In this document: positions 8,325 to 17,211 of the stretch, piece after piece
Position numbering within the stretch: the first letter of the stretch is position 1
How the letters are laid out: each line of letters begins with the position of its first letter
Source of the DNA: Rhizobiaceae bacterium
Lineage (GTDB): Bacteria > Pseudomonadota > Alphaproteobacteria > Rhizobiales > Rhizobiaceae
Reading direction: 5' to 3'
DNA: 64,000 nucleotides
Assembly: GCA_025698895.1 (NCBI GenBank)
Contig: JAILWO010000003.1
Location: forward strand, 248,001 to 312,000
The notes under the pieces: model-generated
What the model was told of the DNA's origin: nothing
The model's input: the letters and a program-made list of their open reading frames with translations, nothing else
Databases searched by the model: none
Made by a program: the position numbers and the translations under genes

Positions 8325-8578
8325 GGCCCGTGCTCCCAAACCGGCCGGCGCTTCCGGCAAAGATGGATCGGCCCCACTCATAGGACCGAAGCGGGTGGGC
8401 GGCATAGTCGGATTGCGACGCCGCCCGAAACGAAAGCGACTGGAAAACAAAGGATTCAACATGTCGATTTTGCGACAGTGTCTGGCGTTGCCAAGCCGTT
8501 TCGCGCAAGCGGCCAGATTACGATCCGGCGCAAACAGGCCGGCCGGACGCTGGCCCAGGACTGGTTCACAGGTCAAGG
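8325..8578. promoter_or_regulatory. Divergent promoter region of corrinoid gene and mttB
   Basis: This 254-base gap must carry the start signals of both the corrinoid gene (leftward) and mttB (rightward), so the two core parts of the system are probably controlled from here. I see no cobalamin riboswitch core and no clear long operator palindrome. A single GATTC (GANTC class) lies near 8453. Confidence 0.5.
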
Positions 8579-10180
8579 GTGAGCGCTATGGAACAGGACC
8601 TCGCAGTCGATACGGCCGCGGCAGGCGGCGGTGATTCCGGCGGCGCAAGGCGCGGCAGGGGCGATCGCGGCGGTGCCTCTGCAAGACGGGCGGCGCGCAC
8701 GGGTGGCGGCGCCGGGCCGCAGCTTACCTATATCCGCCGGCGCATCAACCGCTTCGAAGTGCTGGACGAGGAAGCGCTGGCGCTAATCGAAGCCAATGCC
8801 GACACGGTGCTGGAAGAGATCGGCATCGAGTTCCGCGACGATGCCGAGGCGCTGGCGCTGTGGAAGGAGGCCGGCGCCGACGTGAAGGGCGAGCGCGTGC
8901 GCTTTCCCAAGGGCCTGCCGCGTTCGCTTCTGAAGACCGCCCCGCAGGTCTTCACCCAGCATGCGCGCAATCCCGAGCGCTCGGTGCAGATCGGCGGCGA
9001 CGCCACCGTCTTCGCGCCGGTCTACGGGCCGCCCTTCGTGCGCGACCTCGACGGCAACCGCCGCTACGCCACGATCGAGGATTTCCGCAATTTCGTGAAG
9101 CTGGCCTATATGGCGCCCGCGATCCATCATTCGGGCGGCACTGTGTGCGAGCCCGTCGACGTGCCGGTCAACAAGCGGCATCTCGACATGGTGCTGTCGC
9201 ACATGAAGTATTCGGACAAGCCCTTCATGGGCTCCGTCACCGCGCCCGAAAGGGCCGAGGACACGGTGGCGATGGCGAAGATCCTGTTCGGCGACAAATT
9301 CGTCGAGGAAAACACCGTCGTCATCAACCTCATCAACGCCAATTCGCCGATGGTCTTCGACGAGACAATGCTCGGCGCGGCCAAGGTCTATGCCCGCAAC
9401 AACCAGGCCTGCATCATCACGCCCTTCATCCTGGCGGGCGCGATGAGCCCGGTGACGGTGGCCGGGACGCTGACGCAGGTGCTGGCGGAGGTGATGGCGG
9501 GCGCTGCCTTCACGCAGCTCGTGCGGCCCGGCGCGCCGGTTCTGTTCGGCACCTTCGCCTCGTCGATCTCGATGCAGTCGGGCGCGCCCACTTTCGGCAC
9601 GCCCGAACCGTCGCTGGTGTCCTACGGCGCGGCGCAGCTTGCGCGCCGGCTCGGCCTGCCGTTCCGCACCGGCGGATCACTCTGTGCCGCCAAGGTGCCG
9701 GACGCCCAGGCCGCCTATGAGAGCGCCAATACGCTGAATGCGACCCTGCTGGCCGGCACGAACTTCGTGCTGCATTCGGCCGGCTGGCTCGAGGGCGGGC
9801 TCGCCTCCTGCTACGAGAAGTTCATGATGGATGTCGACCAGCTCGGCATGGCGCAGCGCCTGGCCGAGGGCGTCGACCTGTCGGAGAACGGACAGGCGAT
9901 GGACGCCATCCGCGAGGTCGGGCCCGGCAGTCACTATCTCGGCTGCTCGCACACCCAGGCGAATTTCCAGACCGCCTTCTACCGCTCAACGATCGCCGAC
10001 AACAATTCCTTCGAGCAGTGGCAGGCGGAAGGCGAGAAGCGTGCCGAAAGCCGCGCCAACGCGCTGGCGCGGCGCTGGCTGGAAAGCTACGAGGCGCCGC
10101 AGCTTGATCCGGGCATCGAGGAAGGGCTGGTCGACTTCGTCGCGAAGAAGAAGGAATCCATGCCCGACGCCTTCACCTGA
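8579..10180 (+). CDS. mttB: MttB-family (non-pyrrolysine) corrinoid methyltransferase
   Basis: Predicted to move a methyl group from a methylated substrate to the corrinoid protein. The 533-residue protein has MttB-family barrel motifs (HSGGTVCEPVDV, LSHMKYSDKPFMGSV, INANSPMVFDE, GGSLCAAKVPDAQAAYES, VGPGSHYLGCSHTQANF). The reading frame contains no internal TAG, so it lacks pyrrolysine; characterised non-Pyl members demethylate quaternary amines such as glycine betaine, proline betaine, carnitine and butyrobetaine. Residues about 15-48 are an Arg/Gly/Ala-rich tail (ARRGRGDRGG, ARRAARTGGG). Start is GTG 8579 or ATG 8588. Substrate cannot be told from sequence; trimethylamine itself is unlikely without pyrrolysine. 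Confidence 0.9.
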   Translation: MSAMEQDLAVDTAAAGGGDSGGARRGRGDRGGASARRAARTGGGAGPQLTYIRRRINRFEVLDEEALALIEANADTVLEEIGIEFRDDAEALALWKEAGADVKGERVRFPKGLPRSLLKTAPQVFTQHARNPERSVQIGGDATVFAPVYGPPFVRDLDGNRRYATIEDFRNFVKLAYMAPAIHHSGGTVCEPVDVPVNKRHLDMVLSHMKYSDKPFMGSVTAPERAEDTVAMAKILFGDKFVEENTVVINLINANSPMVFDETMLGAAKVYARNNQACIITPFILAGAMSPVTVAGTLTQVLAEVMAGAAFTQLVRPGAPVLFGTFASSISMQSGAPTFGTPEPSLVSYGAAQLARRLGLPFRTGGSLCAAKVPDAQAAYESANTLNATLLAGTNFVLHSAGWLEGGLASCYEKFMMDVDQLGMAQRLAEGVDLSENGQAMDAIREVGPGSHYLGCSHTQANFQTAFYRSTIADNNSFEQWQAEGEKRAESRANALARRWLESYEAPQLDPGIEEGLVDFVAKKKESMPDAFT

Positions 10181-10273
10181 AAGGAGCCCGCGTCAGGCCG
10201 GGCTAAAGTGGCCGACATCATCCACAAGGAGGTCTGGCGCAGCGCCTTCAAGGGCTGAGCCGGACGGAAGACA

Positions 10274-11464
10274 TCAGGCCGGCTGCGCGGCCGGCGCGCG
10301 CTCCAACAGGCGCGCCAGCATGGCCTCGGCGTCCGGCGCGCGCTCGGAGCGGCGGATGAAGCCGCCGCCAAGCACCCGCGTATCGGGATGGTCGTCCTCG
10401 TAGAGCACGCAGGCCTGTCCCGGCGCGACGCCGGTCTCGCCGTCCTGAAGCTCGACCTCGGGCCTGCCGTCGCGCAGGCGCAGCGTGGCCGGTCGCGCCG
10501 GACGCGTGGAGCGCACCCTGGCCATCAGCTCGATGCCTTCTGCGGGCAGCGCGTCAAGCGGCGTGTCGCCGAGCCAGTTCATGTCGCGCAGCACCAGCCG
10601 ATGCGTCTCGAGCGCCTCGCGCGGGCCGACGATCACGCGCCGGCGCACCGCGTCGAGCTGCACGACGTAAAGCGGCTCGCCGGCGGCCACGCCGATGCCG
10701 CGACGCTGGCCGACCGTGTAGCGCAACACGCCGTCATGGCGACCCAGAACGCGGCCGTCGATGTGGACGATGTCGCCGGGTGCCGCAGCTTCGGGCTTCA
10801 GCTTCGCGACGATGTCGGAATAGCGGCCCTGGGGCACGAAGCAAATGTCCTGGCTGTCGGCCTTGTCGGCGACATTCAGGCCGAGCGAGGCGGCGATCTC
10901 GCGCACCCGCGGCTTGGACAGGCCGCCGAGCGGAAAGCGCAGATAGTCGACCTGTTCCTGCGTGGTCGCGAACAGGAACCAGCTCTGGTCGCGGTCGGCG
11001 TCGACAGGACGGTGCAGCGTGCGCCGGCCGACACCGGCGCGGCTTCTGATATAGTGGCCGGTGGCGAGCGCGTCGGCGCCGAGGTCGCGCGCGGTCGCAA
11101 GCAGATCCGCGAATTTGACGGTCTGGTTGCACGATATGCAGGGCACGGGCGTCTCGCCGGCGACATAGCTCTCGGCGAACGTGTCGATGACGGCCTCGCG
11201 GAAACGCTGCTCGTAGTCTAGAACGTAGTGCGGAATGCCGAGATCGGCGGCGACGCGGCGCGCATCCTCTATGTCGCGGCCGGCACAGCAGGAGCCGGCG
11301 CGATGGACCGCCGCGCCATGGTCATAGAGCTGCAGGGTAACGCCGACCACGTCATAGCCTTCGCGCGCGAGAATGCCGGCGACGACGGAGGAATCCACGC
11401 CGCCCGACATGGCGACGACGACGCGCGTGGCGGCGGCGGGCTTGTCGATGTCGAGGCTGTTCAT
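10274..11464 (-). CDS. mnmA: tRNA-specific 2-thiouridylase MnmA
   Basis: Thiolates U34 of Lys, Glu and Gln tRNAs using ATP and sulfur from a relay. The 396-residue product has the PP-loop SGGVDSS (residues 20-26), the catalytic Cys112 in [10 protein letters not shown], the partner Cys in [11 protein letters not shown], and the beta-barrel C-terminus ([22 protein letters not shown]). Cys59 and Cys60 (GSCC) are typical of alphaproteobacterial MnmA. The internal ATG at 11464 is preferred to the one at 11512 because the upstream 16 residues have no family counterpart. Monocistronic, convergent with mttB and divergent from sciP. Confidence 0.95.
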   Translation of the reverse strand: MNSLDIDKPAAATRVVVAMSGGVDSSVVAGILAREGYDVVGVTLQLYDHGAAVHRAGSCCAGRDIEDARRVAADLGIPHYVLDYEQRFREAVIDTFAESYVAGETPVPCISCNQTVKFADLLATARDLGADALATGHYIRSRAGVGRRTLHRPVDADRDQSWFLFATTQEQVDYLRFPLGGLSKPRVREIAASLGLNVADKADSQDICFVPQGRYSDIVAKLKPEAAAPGDIVHIDGRVLGRHDGVLRYTVGQRRGIGVAAGEPLYVVQLDAVRRRVIVGPREALETHRLVLRDMNWLGDTPLDALPAEGIELMARVRSTRPARPATLRLRDGRPEVELQDGETGVAPGQACVLYEDDHPDTRVLGGGFIRRSERAPDAEAMLARLLERAPAAQPA

Positions 11465-11563
11465 GGCTTCATCCGGGGTTTGGGCGCTGCCGGTCAATGC
11501 CAGCGACCCCAAGATAGGTCAACGGGGGCCATATCGCCAGACAGGGCCTATCCGAAGGCATTT

Positions 11564-11599
11564 GAATCGATTTCGTTAGGAATTGCTAACGGCCGATTC
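11564..11599. promoter_or_regulatory. Two GANTC (CcrM) sites upstream of sciP
   Basis: GAATC at 11564-11568 and GATTC at 11595-11599 lie 100-135 bases upstream of sciP, flanking a GTTAG...CTAAC inverted pair at about 11575-11590. GANTC is the CcrM methylation target in alphaproteobacteria, where GcrA links methylation state to promoters of cell-cycle genes. Whether these act on sciP or mnmA is inference. Confidence 0.45.
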
Positions 11600-11698
11600 A
11601 CCTGCCTTACCGTAGGATTACCCCGCGTTTAGGCAAATTTTAAAGCTGTGACGCTAGTGTGACCGCGATTGGTTCTTTGGTTTTTTGTAGAGAGTACG

Positions 11699-11974
11699 AT
11701 GACCGATCTGGTGAGACCGCGGGTGAAGTACGTCATCGGACCGGACGGAAGTCCGCTCACGATCGCCGATCTGCCGCCGTCGAATACCCGCCGCTGGGTC
11801 ATTCGCCGCAAGGCGGAGGTCGTCGCGGCCGTGCGCGGCGGCCTGCTGAGCCTCGAGGAGGCGTGCCAGCGCTACAAGCTCACGACCGAGGAGTTCCTGT
11901 CCTGGCAGGCCTCCATCGACGAATACGGCCTTGCCGGCCTGCGCACCACCCGCATCCAGCAATATCGTCACTGA
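11699..11974 (+). CDS. sciP: SciP (DUF1153), inhibitor of CtrA-dependent transcription
   Basis: The 91-residue protein is a close match to SciP/DUF1153: MTDLVRPRVKYVIGPDGSPL, then NTRRWVIRRKAEVVAAVRGG and a helix-turn-helix LSLEEACQRYKLTTEEFLSW ending in RTTRIQQYRH. In Caulobacter SciP binds CtrA and DNA and blocks activation of CtrA targets in G1. ATG at 11699 is fixed by family length; an upstream ATG at 11669 adds ten non-conserved residues. It is separated from ctrA only by fliJ, a conserved arrangement in Hyphomicrobiales. Confidence 0.95.
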   Translation: MTDLVRPRVKYVIGPDGSPLTIADLPPSNTRRWVIRRKAEVVAAVRGGLLSLEEACQRYKLTTEEFLSWQASIDEYGLAGLRTTRIQQYRH

Positions 11975-12004
11975 TGCTTGTCCGAGGCTGACCGCCACGG
12001 ACCG

Positions 12005-12028
12005 AAGGCGCCGTCCAGGCGCCGCCTT
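12005..12028 (+). terminator. Hairpin after sciP
   Basis: AAGGCG (12005-12010) pairs with CGCCTT (12023-12028), 30 bases past the sciP stop, with a nested GGCGCC repeat in the loop. There is no T tract, so it is a possible rather than certain terminator. Confidence 0.35.
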
Positions 12029-12200
12029 CACAAAGCGACACGTCAATCGGACAGGACCGGCGCGCCCGCGTCGAGCGCGCGACGATTCCACCCGTCGCGC
12101 CTTCGGGCATGTCAGCCGGCACTTTGTCGGCGGGGAAAGCATGATGCCGCGCGGAACCGCGCGGCGGGCATTCTCAGGCTGGTGTCGGGGTAGGTAGGGA

Positions 12201-12572
12201 TCAGCCCGCCCGGGCGTGAACCACGTCGGAGTCACGCGCCTTGTGGTCGCGGTTCTCGAGCATTTCGGCCCGAGTCAGCTCGGCCTCGGCCTCCTGGACC
12301 GCGGCCTCGGCCTCCTCGCGCTGGGCGGCAAGGCCGGCCTGGGACGCCTGCAGATTATCGCGACGCTGGCGCGCCGCCTTTGCGAAGGTTGGATAGGCGA
12401 AATGATTGACGTCGGTGATGCCGGCCTTGCGCTCCTCGGCCTGGATCTGGACGTCGAGCTCGGACGCCATTCGTTCGAAATCGGCCATCATCATGTCGAG
12501 CTGCAAGAGCTGGCGCCGTTTCTCGTTCACCTGGAACTGCTTGAGGCGGACCAGATTTTCACGTGACTTCAT
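12201..12572 (-). CDS. fliJ: FliJ-like flagellar export chaperone
   Basis: A 123-residue, almost wholly helical protein (MKSRENLVRLKQFQVNEKRR ... DMMMADFERMASELDVQIQ ... AEAELTRAEMLENRDHK) with heptad character throughout, as in FliJ, the cytosolic component of the flagellar type III export gate. FliJ family members are poorly conserved, so the call rests on length, N-terminal pattern and the well-known fliJ-ctrA neighbourhood in rhizobia. ATG at 12572 is chosen over 12617 because the conserved N-terminus begins there. Divergent from ctrA with CtrA-like boxes between, fitting CtrA control of flagellar genes. Confidence 0.8.
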   Translation of the reverse strand: MKSRENLVRLKQFQVNEKRRQLLQLDMMMADFERMASELDVQIQAEERKAGITDVNHFAYPTFAKAARQRRDNLQASQAGLAAQREEAEAAVQEAEAELTRAEMLENRDHKARDSDVVHARAG

Positions 12573-12681
12573 GACCAGACGCTCCGATACGCGGATACAG
12601 GCACCCATCGCCCGCAACCCACGGGCGACCTCCCGCCGGTTCCATGCGCGGCAAGATTTTTTTAAGCACTCGCCGCCCCGG

Positions 12682-12729
12682 TAACCATTCGTTTACGGGC
12701 ATTGTTAATCATAGGGGTCAGGCCTTAAG
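12682..12729 (-). promoter_or_regulatory. CtrA-like half-sites in the fliJ promoter
   Basis: TAACCAT at 12682-12688, TTAATCAT at 12705-12712 and TTAAG at 12725-12729 lie 110-160 bases upstream of the fliJ start. They resemble the CtrA recognition half-site TTAACCAT. fliJ is a flagellar gene and CtrA controls flagellar genes widely in this class, so CtrA regulation is likely but unproven. Confidence 0.45.
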
Positions 12730-12772
12730 GGCGGGTAAAAATCGCGTTCGCCGGCCGGGATCGTAAACAGGT

Positions 12773-12849
12773 GAGTCAGTTGAATCGCTTGGATTGATTT
12801 CTTCAACCGATACATCAAACGCAGCTGGGTATGATTCCATATATGAATC
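12773..12849 (+). promoter_or_regulatory. Cluster of four GANTC sites in the ctrA promoter
   Basis: GAGTC 12773-12777, GAATC 12782-12786, GATTC 12833-12837 and GAATC 12845-12849 fall within 77 bases, far more than chance in 66% GC DNA. In Caulobacter and Brucella, CcrM methylation and GcrA act on the ctrA P1 promoter, making transcription depend on passage of the replication fork. Confidence 0.65.
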
Positions 12850-12901
12850 AAGATGATGTCATGGAATGCTGAAACACGCATATACCGCTTGCCAAGCGGA
12901 A

Positions 12902-12919
12902 TTAGTTTCTGTTAACCAT
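12902..12919 (+). promoter_or_regulatory. CtrA box for ctrA autoregulation
   Basis: TTAG, six bases, then TTAACCAT (12912-12919), about 90 bases before the ctrA start. This fits the CtrA consensus TTAA-N7-TTAAC closely (spacer one base shorter, one mismatch in the first half) and would place autoregulation downstream of the GANTC cluster, as in the two-promoter ctrA of Caulobacter. Confidence 0.6.
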
Positions 12920-13005
12920 TTCGTGGCAGCCTCTCTCGCAGGCAACCACTGCTTCGCCGCCCGAAATCCGTTTCAGGCGGTGTCGTGGGGGAAAAGGGGA
13001 TAGAA

Positions 13006-13701
<696 letters not shown>

Positions 13702-13841
13702 GCAAGACCTAGTCCGCCAGCATATCGGCTCCGAAAACCGCGAGCGGCTTTCGGACGGCGCGATGCGCGGATTTCAATAGATCGCGGCATCCTTCGTGCG
13801 TCCTGAAGGGACGCATCACGCCCGAACGGGTTTCGAAGCGT

Positions 13842-14213
13842 TCAGGCGGCCTTCTGCTGGAGCTGCCGGAAGCGCTGGAGCAGTTGCGAGCGGTCGAACG
13901 GCTTGAGGATGTAGCCTTTCGCTCCGGCGCGCTTGGCCCGCATGATCGTGCCGAGTTCCAGTTCCGGCATGCAGATATAGACGTCCGGCACGACCGGCGC
14001 CTCGATCGCCCGGACCTGGCGCACGAAATCCACCAGCTCGATATCGGGAAGAGTGGCGTCGACGACGACGATCTCGGGCATGTCCACCGCGCACATCGCC
14101 AGTGCCTCGCGACCCGTCCCGGCTTCGACTATTTCCATATCGGGGCCATGGAGGATGCGCCGCGCGACCTTCCGGATCACGCTGGAATCGTCAATTATCA
14201 TGCACCGCTTCAT
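13842..14213 (-). CDS. Single-domain response regulator (CheY-like) beside chpT
   Basis: A 123-residue stand-alone receiver domain: MKRCMIIDDSSVIRKVARRI, phospho-acceptor Asp52 in IVVVDATLPD, and conserved Lys104 in GYILKPFDRSQL. The acidic pair is at positions 8 and 9. The motif TIMRAKRAGAKG is characteristic of a conserved rhizobial CheY-like protein encoded next to chpT. It lies 118 bases downstream of chpT on the same strand. It is not CpdR or DivK by sequence pattern; a partner kinase or phosphotransferase, possibly ChpT itself, is inferred only from position. Confidence 0.88.
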   Translation of the reverse strand: MKRCMIIDDSSVIRKVARRILHGPDMEIVEAGTGREALAMCAVDMPEIVVVDATLPDIELVDFVRQVRAIEAPVVPDVYICMPELELGTIMRAKRAGAKGYILKPFDRSQLLQRFRQLQQKAA

Positions 14214-14331
14214 TGCCGTTCCCTCTCATCCGCCCTCGGACGAACCTTCCATGGCGGGATGCTAGCGGCGACAGGTAAATTTACGGGTAAACCGGTCGGT
14301 AAAAAGCTGCGACCGCTATTTCCAGGTCTGG

Positions 14332-14961
14332 CTATTGAGCGGAAACCTTGAGCTGCTCGGCATTCGCCACGATGGAGATGGTCATGCCGGTCTCGCGGGC
14401 CAGAAGCAGCGTGTAATAGGCTTGGACGCTGTGCGCGTCGACCGGTTCCTCGGGAACCCGGCCGGAATGCATTTCCAGGAATTTCGGCGGAACGCGCACC
14501 ATCGGTCCCTTCGCCAGGATATCGAAGCGCGGTGCCGTCTCCAGATCCGACAGCTCGACCGAAATCGATCCTCCGCGCGGAATGGCGCCATTGGAGACCA
14601 TGAGCAGGTTCAAGAGCAGCTTGACCTTGTTCTTGGGCAGCAGCGCCCGGCCGCCACTCCAGGTCAGCTCGGGCTTTTCGTTGCGGAAGAAGGCGGTCGC
14701 GACCGCGGCGGCATCGCCGGTGTCGATCTGCATGCCCGCCGATCCGGCCGCGCCGAAGGCGATCCGCGCGAACTGGAGCTTCGCCGATGCGTTCTGGGCG
14801 CTTGTGCGGATGAGATTCATCGCATCCTCGTCCGCGCCGCCCTCGTCGAGCAGTTCAAGCCCGTTGTTGATGGCGCCCACCGGCGAGATGATGTCGTGGC
14901 ACACCTTGCTGCACAGCAGGGCGGCAAGGTCATGCGCGGCGAGCGAAAAGAGTTCGGACAT
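14332..14961 (-). CDS. chpT: Histidine phosphotransferase ChpT
   Basis: Passes phosphate from the CckA hybrid kinase to CtrA and CpdR. The 209-residue product has the dimeric histidine-phosphotransfer helix with His22 in SKVCHDIISPVGAINNGLE, followed by a degenerate kinase-like ATP-binding fold (KVKLLLNLLMVSNGAIPRGG) that no longer binds ATP in characterised members. The ATG at 14961 is preferred; upstream codons to 15060 show no family similarity. Being 1.3 kb from ctrA places kinase relay and target in one locus. Divergent from eipA. Confidence 0.92.
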   Translation of the reverse strand: MSELFSLAAHDLAALLCSKVCHDIISPVGAINNGLELLDEGGADEDAMNLIRTSAQNASAKLQFARIAFGAAGSAGMQIDTGDAAAVATAFFRNEKPELTWSGGRALLPKNKVKLLLNLLMVSNGAIPRGGSISVELSDLETAPRFDILAKGPMVRVPPKFLEMHSGRVPEEPVDAHSVQAYYTLLLARETGMTISIVANAEQLKVSAQ

Positions 14962-15134
14962 GATCAGCTCGGTCTCCTCATGCCCGCCGACACGCTCGGT
15001 CGGGGGCGAATCTCCTGTTCGACACGCCCCAGGCATACAAGCTGGGGCGCGTTCGGCCAATCCGCGCGCGAAGACGCGCGGGGCGGCCGCCTCGGGAATT
15101 GGTGGGCGCGGACCCGAGCACGGCGCGCTTTTGC

Positions 15135-15142
15135 ATGGTTAA
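15135..15142 (+). promoter_or_regulatory. CtrA half-site upstream of eipA
   Basis: ATGGTTAA at 15135-15142 is the exact reverse complement of the CtrA half-site TTAACCAT. It lies 109 bases before the eipA start and 174 before chpT. In Brucella, the eipA gene is directly controlled by CtrA, so this site has a clear expected function. Confidence 0.55.
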
Positions 15143-15250
15143 AGGTTGAAAAACGTTTACGTGTCAAAACAGGGACGACGCGGCACGGCGGCCGAGCAGA
15201 AGCCGCCGGCCCGAGGCGTCGAACGGCGGCTCCGTGACGGAGACGACGTG

Positions 15251-15814
15251 ATGAAAATGCCAATCTTCGCGCGGGTTATCGCCGCGCTGCTGTTCTCGGT
15301 GACCGCTGTCCTGGCACGGCCGGCGGCGGCGGAGGGCTACACCGTTCAGGAAATCGTCGATTCCGGACATCGCTTCTTCGGGTCGACATCGGGCGGGCTG
15401 GCGACCGTGGTGGAAAAGCTGTTCGAAGCCTACGGCCTGCCCAATGGATATGTGCTCGGCGAGGAGGGTTCGGGCGCCATCATCGGCGGGCTGACCTTCG
15501 GCGAGGGCACGCTCTATACCAAGAATGCCGGCGACCACAGCGTCTTCTGGCAGGGGCCGTCCGTGGGATGGGACTTCGGCGGACAGGGCTCCCGCATCAT
15601 GATGCTGGTCTACAATTTGGATCAGGTCGGCGAACTCTACCGCCGTTTCGCGGGCGTTTCGGGCCAGGCCTATGTGATCGCGGGTCTCGGCTTCAACGTC
15701 ATGAAGCATGGGGACGTGCTCGTCGTGCCGGTGCGCACCGGGGTCGGCGCGCGGCTGGGCATCAATGTCGGCTATCTGAAGCTCACGCAGCAGCCGACCT
15801 GGAACCCGTTCTGA
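15251..15814 (+). CDS. eipA: EipA (DUF1134) periplasmic envelope-integrity protein
   Basis: The 187-residue protein has a signal peptide (MKMPIFARVIAALLFSVTAV, cleavage probably after RPAAA) and the DUF1134 domain (FFGSTSGGLATVVEKLFEAYG, NGYVLGEEGSGAIIGGLTFGEG, WQGPSVGWDFGGQGSR, GVGARLGINVGYLKLT). In Brucella EipA is a small beta-barrel periplasmic protein needed for envelope stress resistance and virulence, and CtrA regulates it. The start at 15251 is the one that leaves the signal peptide at the N-terminus; the frame is open to an ATG at 15146. Divergent from chpT with a CtrA half-site between. Confidence 0.93.
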   Translation: MKMPIFARVIAALLFSVTAVLARPAAAEGYTVQEIVDSGHRFFGSTSGGLATVVEKLFEAYGLPNGYVLGEEGSGAIIGGLTFGEGTLYTKNAGDHSVFWQGPSVGWDFGGQGSRIMMLVYNLDQVGELYRRFAGVSGQAYVIAGLGFNVMKHGDVLVVPVRTGVGARLGINVGYLKLTQQPTWNPF

Positions 15815-15990
15815 GCGCCTGACGGGACACCTCGTAGCTGGGGTGCCACCGGCCAGGCATTTCGCAGCGGGCCGTCCGCGACTTAACCTTGGCGCCGGGT
15901 TGACGCGGACGGTACTGGATATGAACCCGCCTGTCGTGCAACTATTGGACGGTGGGCGGGCAGCCCGGGCAACAGCCGCGTGGACGGGTC

Positions 15991-17202
15991 GTGTTTCATT
16001 CCATCCTCTATTTCCTGCTCGGCTTTCTGAGCGCGGCCTTCCTGGCGCTGGCGGCAGCACCTACCGTCTGGCGCCGCGCCGTGACCCTGACGCGCAGGCG
16101 CGTCGAGGCCTCGATGCCGATGACGCAAAACGAGATCCTGGCCGAAAGGGACCGCCTGCGGGCCGATCACGCGATGGCGGTTCGCCGCCTGGAGATGGGC
16201 ATCCAGTCCGCCCGCGAGAAAGCCGCCACGCAGGCGGTCGAGATCGGCCGCAACCGCGACGAGATGAAACGGCTTGCCGATGAACTCGCCGCCGCCGCCG
16301 GCCGGATCGAGGAACTCGAGGGCGAGGGCGAGGCGATGCGCGAAGAGATCGCGCGGCGGGGCGAGGAACTGGAGTTGCTGAGCAAACGGCTGGCCGAGGC
16401 CGACAGCAAGCTCGAGGAACGTCAGCGCGAGCTCGACGACCTCGGCCGGCAGCACCGCGAGACTAGCATTTCGGCGAGCAATCTCCAGATCGACCTGGTC
16501 GCCAGGGAGACCGCGGTCGAGAAGCTCGCGGGCGACATCTCCATCCTGCGCGAGGAAAAGCGCGAGCAGGCCGGGCTGGTCCGGTCCATGGCACGTGAGC
16601 TGCGCGAAGCGCGCGAACAGCTCAAGGCCGAGGCCAGCCACGCGGCCGATCTCGATCGGCGATTGCAAAGGACGATCGCGACGCTGGCCGAACGCGAGGA
16701 GAAGCTGGATCAGCGGGAAAGGGAGATTCAGCGCATGCGTGACCACATGAAGAAGGCCTCGCCGGCCGTGGCGGCGGAGCCGGCCGCTGAGGCGGAGGCC
16801 CCGGCGGACAATACCGGCGACGGGGCCTGGACCGGTGCGCCAGGGGCGCTGCCGGAGGCGGTGGTGGCGCGGCTGACCGCCGAACGCGGCAAGCTGGAAG
16901 AGCGGCTGAAACGCATGGCGCGGGAAAACCGGCGGCTGCGCGAGGCCACCAACGGCGCTGGCGCCGGCAATGCAAGCGGCATGGAGCAGGAAAACGCCGT
17001 CCTGCGCGACCGTATCAGTTCCCTGGCGGCCGAGGTCGTCGCGCTCACCATGAAGATCGAGGGCGACGGTTCGGGCGTCCGCAACGCCCTGAACGGCGCC
17101 CTCGAGGGTGACGCGGATCGCGAAGCGCGGGAGAACGGAACGGTGCCGAGCATCGCCGACCGGATCAGGGCGCTTCAGCACCGCGACAGCGCGGTACAGT
17201 AG
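15991..17202 (+). CDS. Membrane-anchored long coiled-coil protein
   Basis: The 403-residue protein starts with one transmembrane helix (about residues 4-24, ILYFLLGFLSAAFLALAAAP) and a basic stop-transfer RRAVTLTRRR, then nearly 240 residues of heptad coiled coil rich in Glu, Arg, Ala and Leu, a Pro/Ala/Glu linker (AAEPAAEAEAPAD) and another helical region. No enzymatic motif is visible. Similar proteins are widespread as 'hypothetical' in Hyphomicrobiales and would act as a cytoplasmic scaffold tethered to the inner membrane. The GTG at 15991 is preferred because the helix follows at once; an upstream start at 15952 is possible. Confidence 0.75.
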   Translation: MFHSILYFLLGFLSAAFLALAAAPTVWRRAVTLTRRRVEASMPMTQNEILAERDRLRADHAMAVRRLEMGIQSAREKAATQAVEIGRNRDEMKRLADELAAAAGRIEELEGEGEAMREEIARRGEELELLSKRLAEADSKLEERQRELDDLGRQHRETSISASNLQIDLVARETAVEKLAGDISILREEKREQAGLVRSMARELREAREQLKAEASHAADLDRRLQRTIATLAEREEKLDQREREIQRMRDHMKKASPAVAAEPAAEAEAPADNTGDGAWTGAPGALPEAVVARLTAERGKLEERLKRMARENRRLREATNGAGAGNASGMEQENAVLRDRISSLAAEVVALTMKIEGDGSGVRNALNGALEGDADREARENGTVPSIADRIRALQHRDSAVQ

Positions 17203-17211
17203 CGGGTCTTT

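Noticed and set aside
8325-8578. Cobalamin riboswitch in front of the corrinoid or mttB genes
   Set aside because: The conserved B12-box pattern was looked for by eye and not found; a covariance-model search would be decisive.
8579-10180. Possible pyrrolysine codon in mttB
   Set aside because: The whole frame is open with no internal TAG, so this is a non-Pyl member.
10209-10259. Short frame after mttB (VADIIHKEVWRSAFKG)
   Set aside because: Only 16 codons, no family resemblance, and it lies in a short gap before mnmA; coding status cannot be supported.
13731-13815. Two hairpins after ctrA as terminators
   Set aside because: Stems are present (13731-13754 and 13797-13815) but lack T tracts, so I do not call them.
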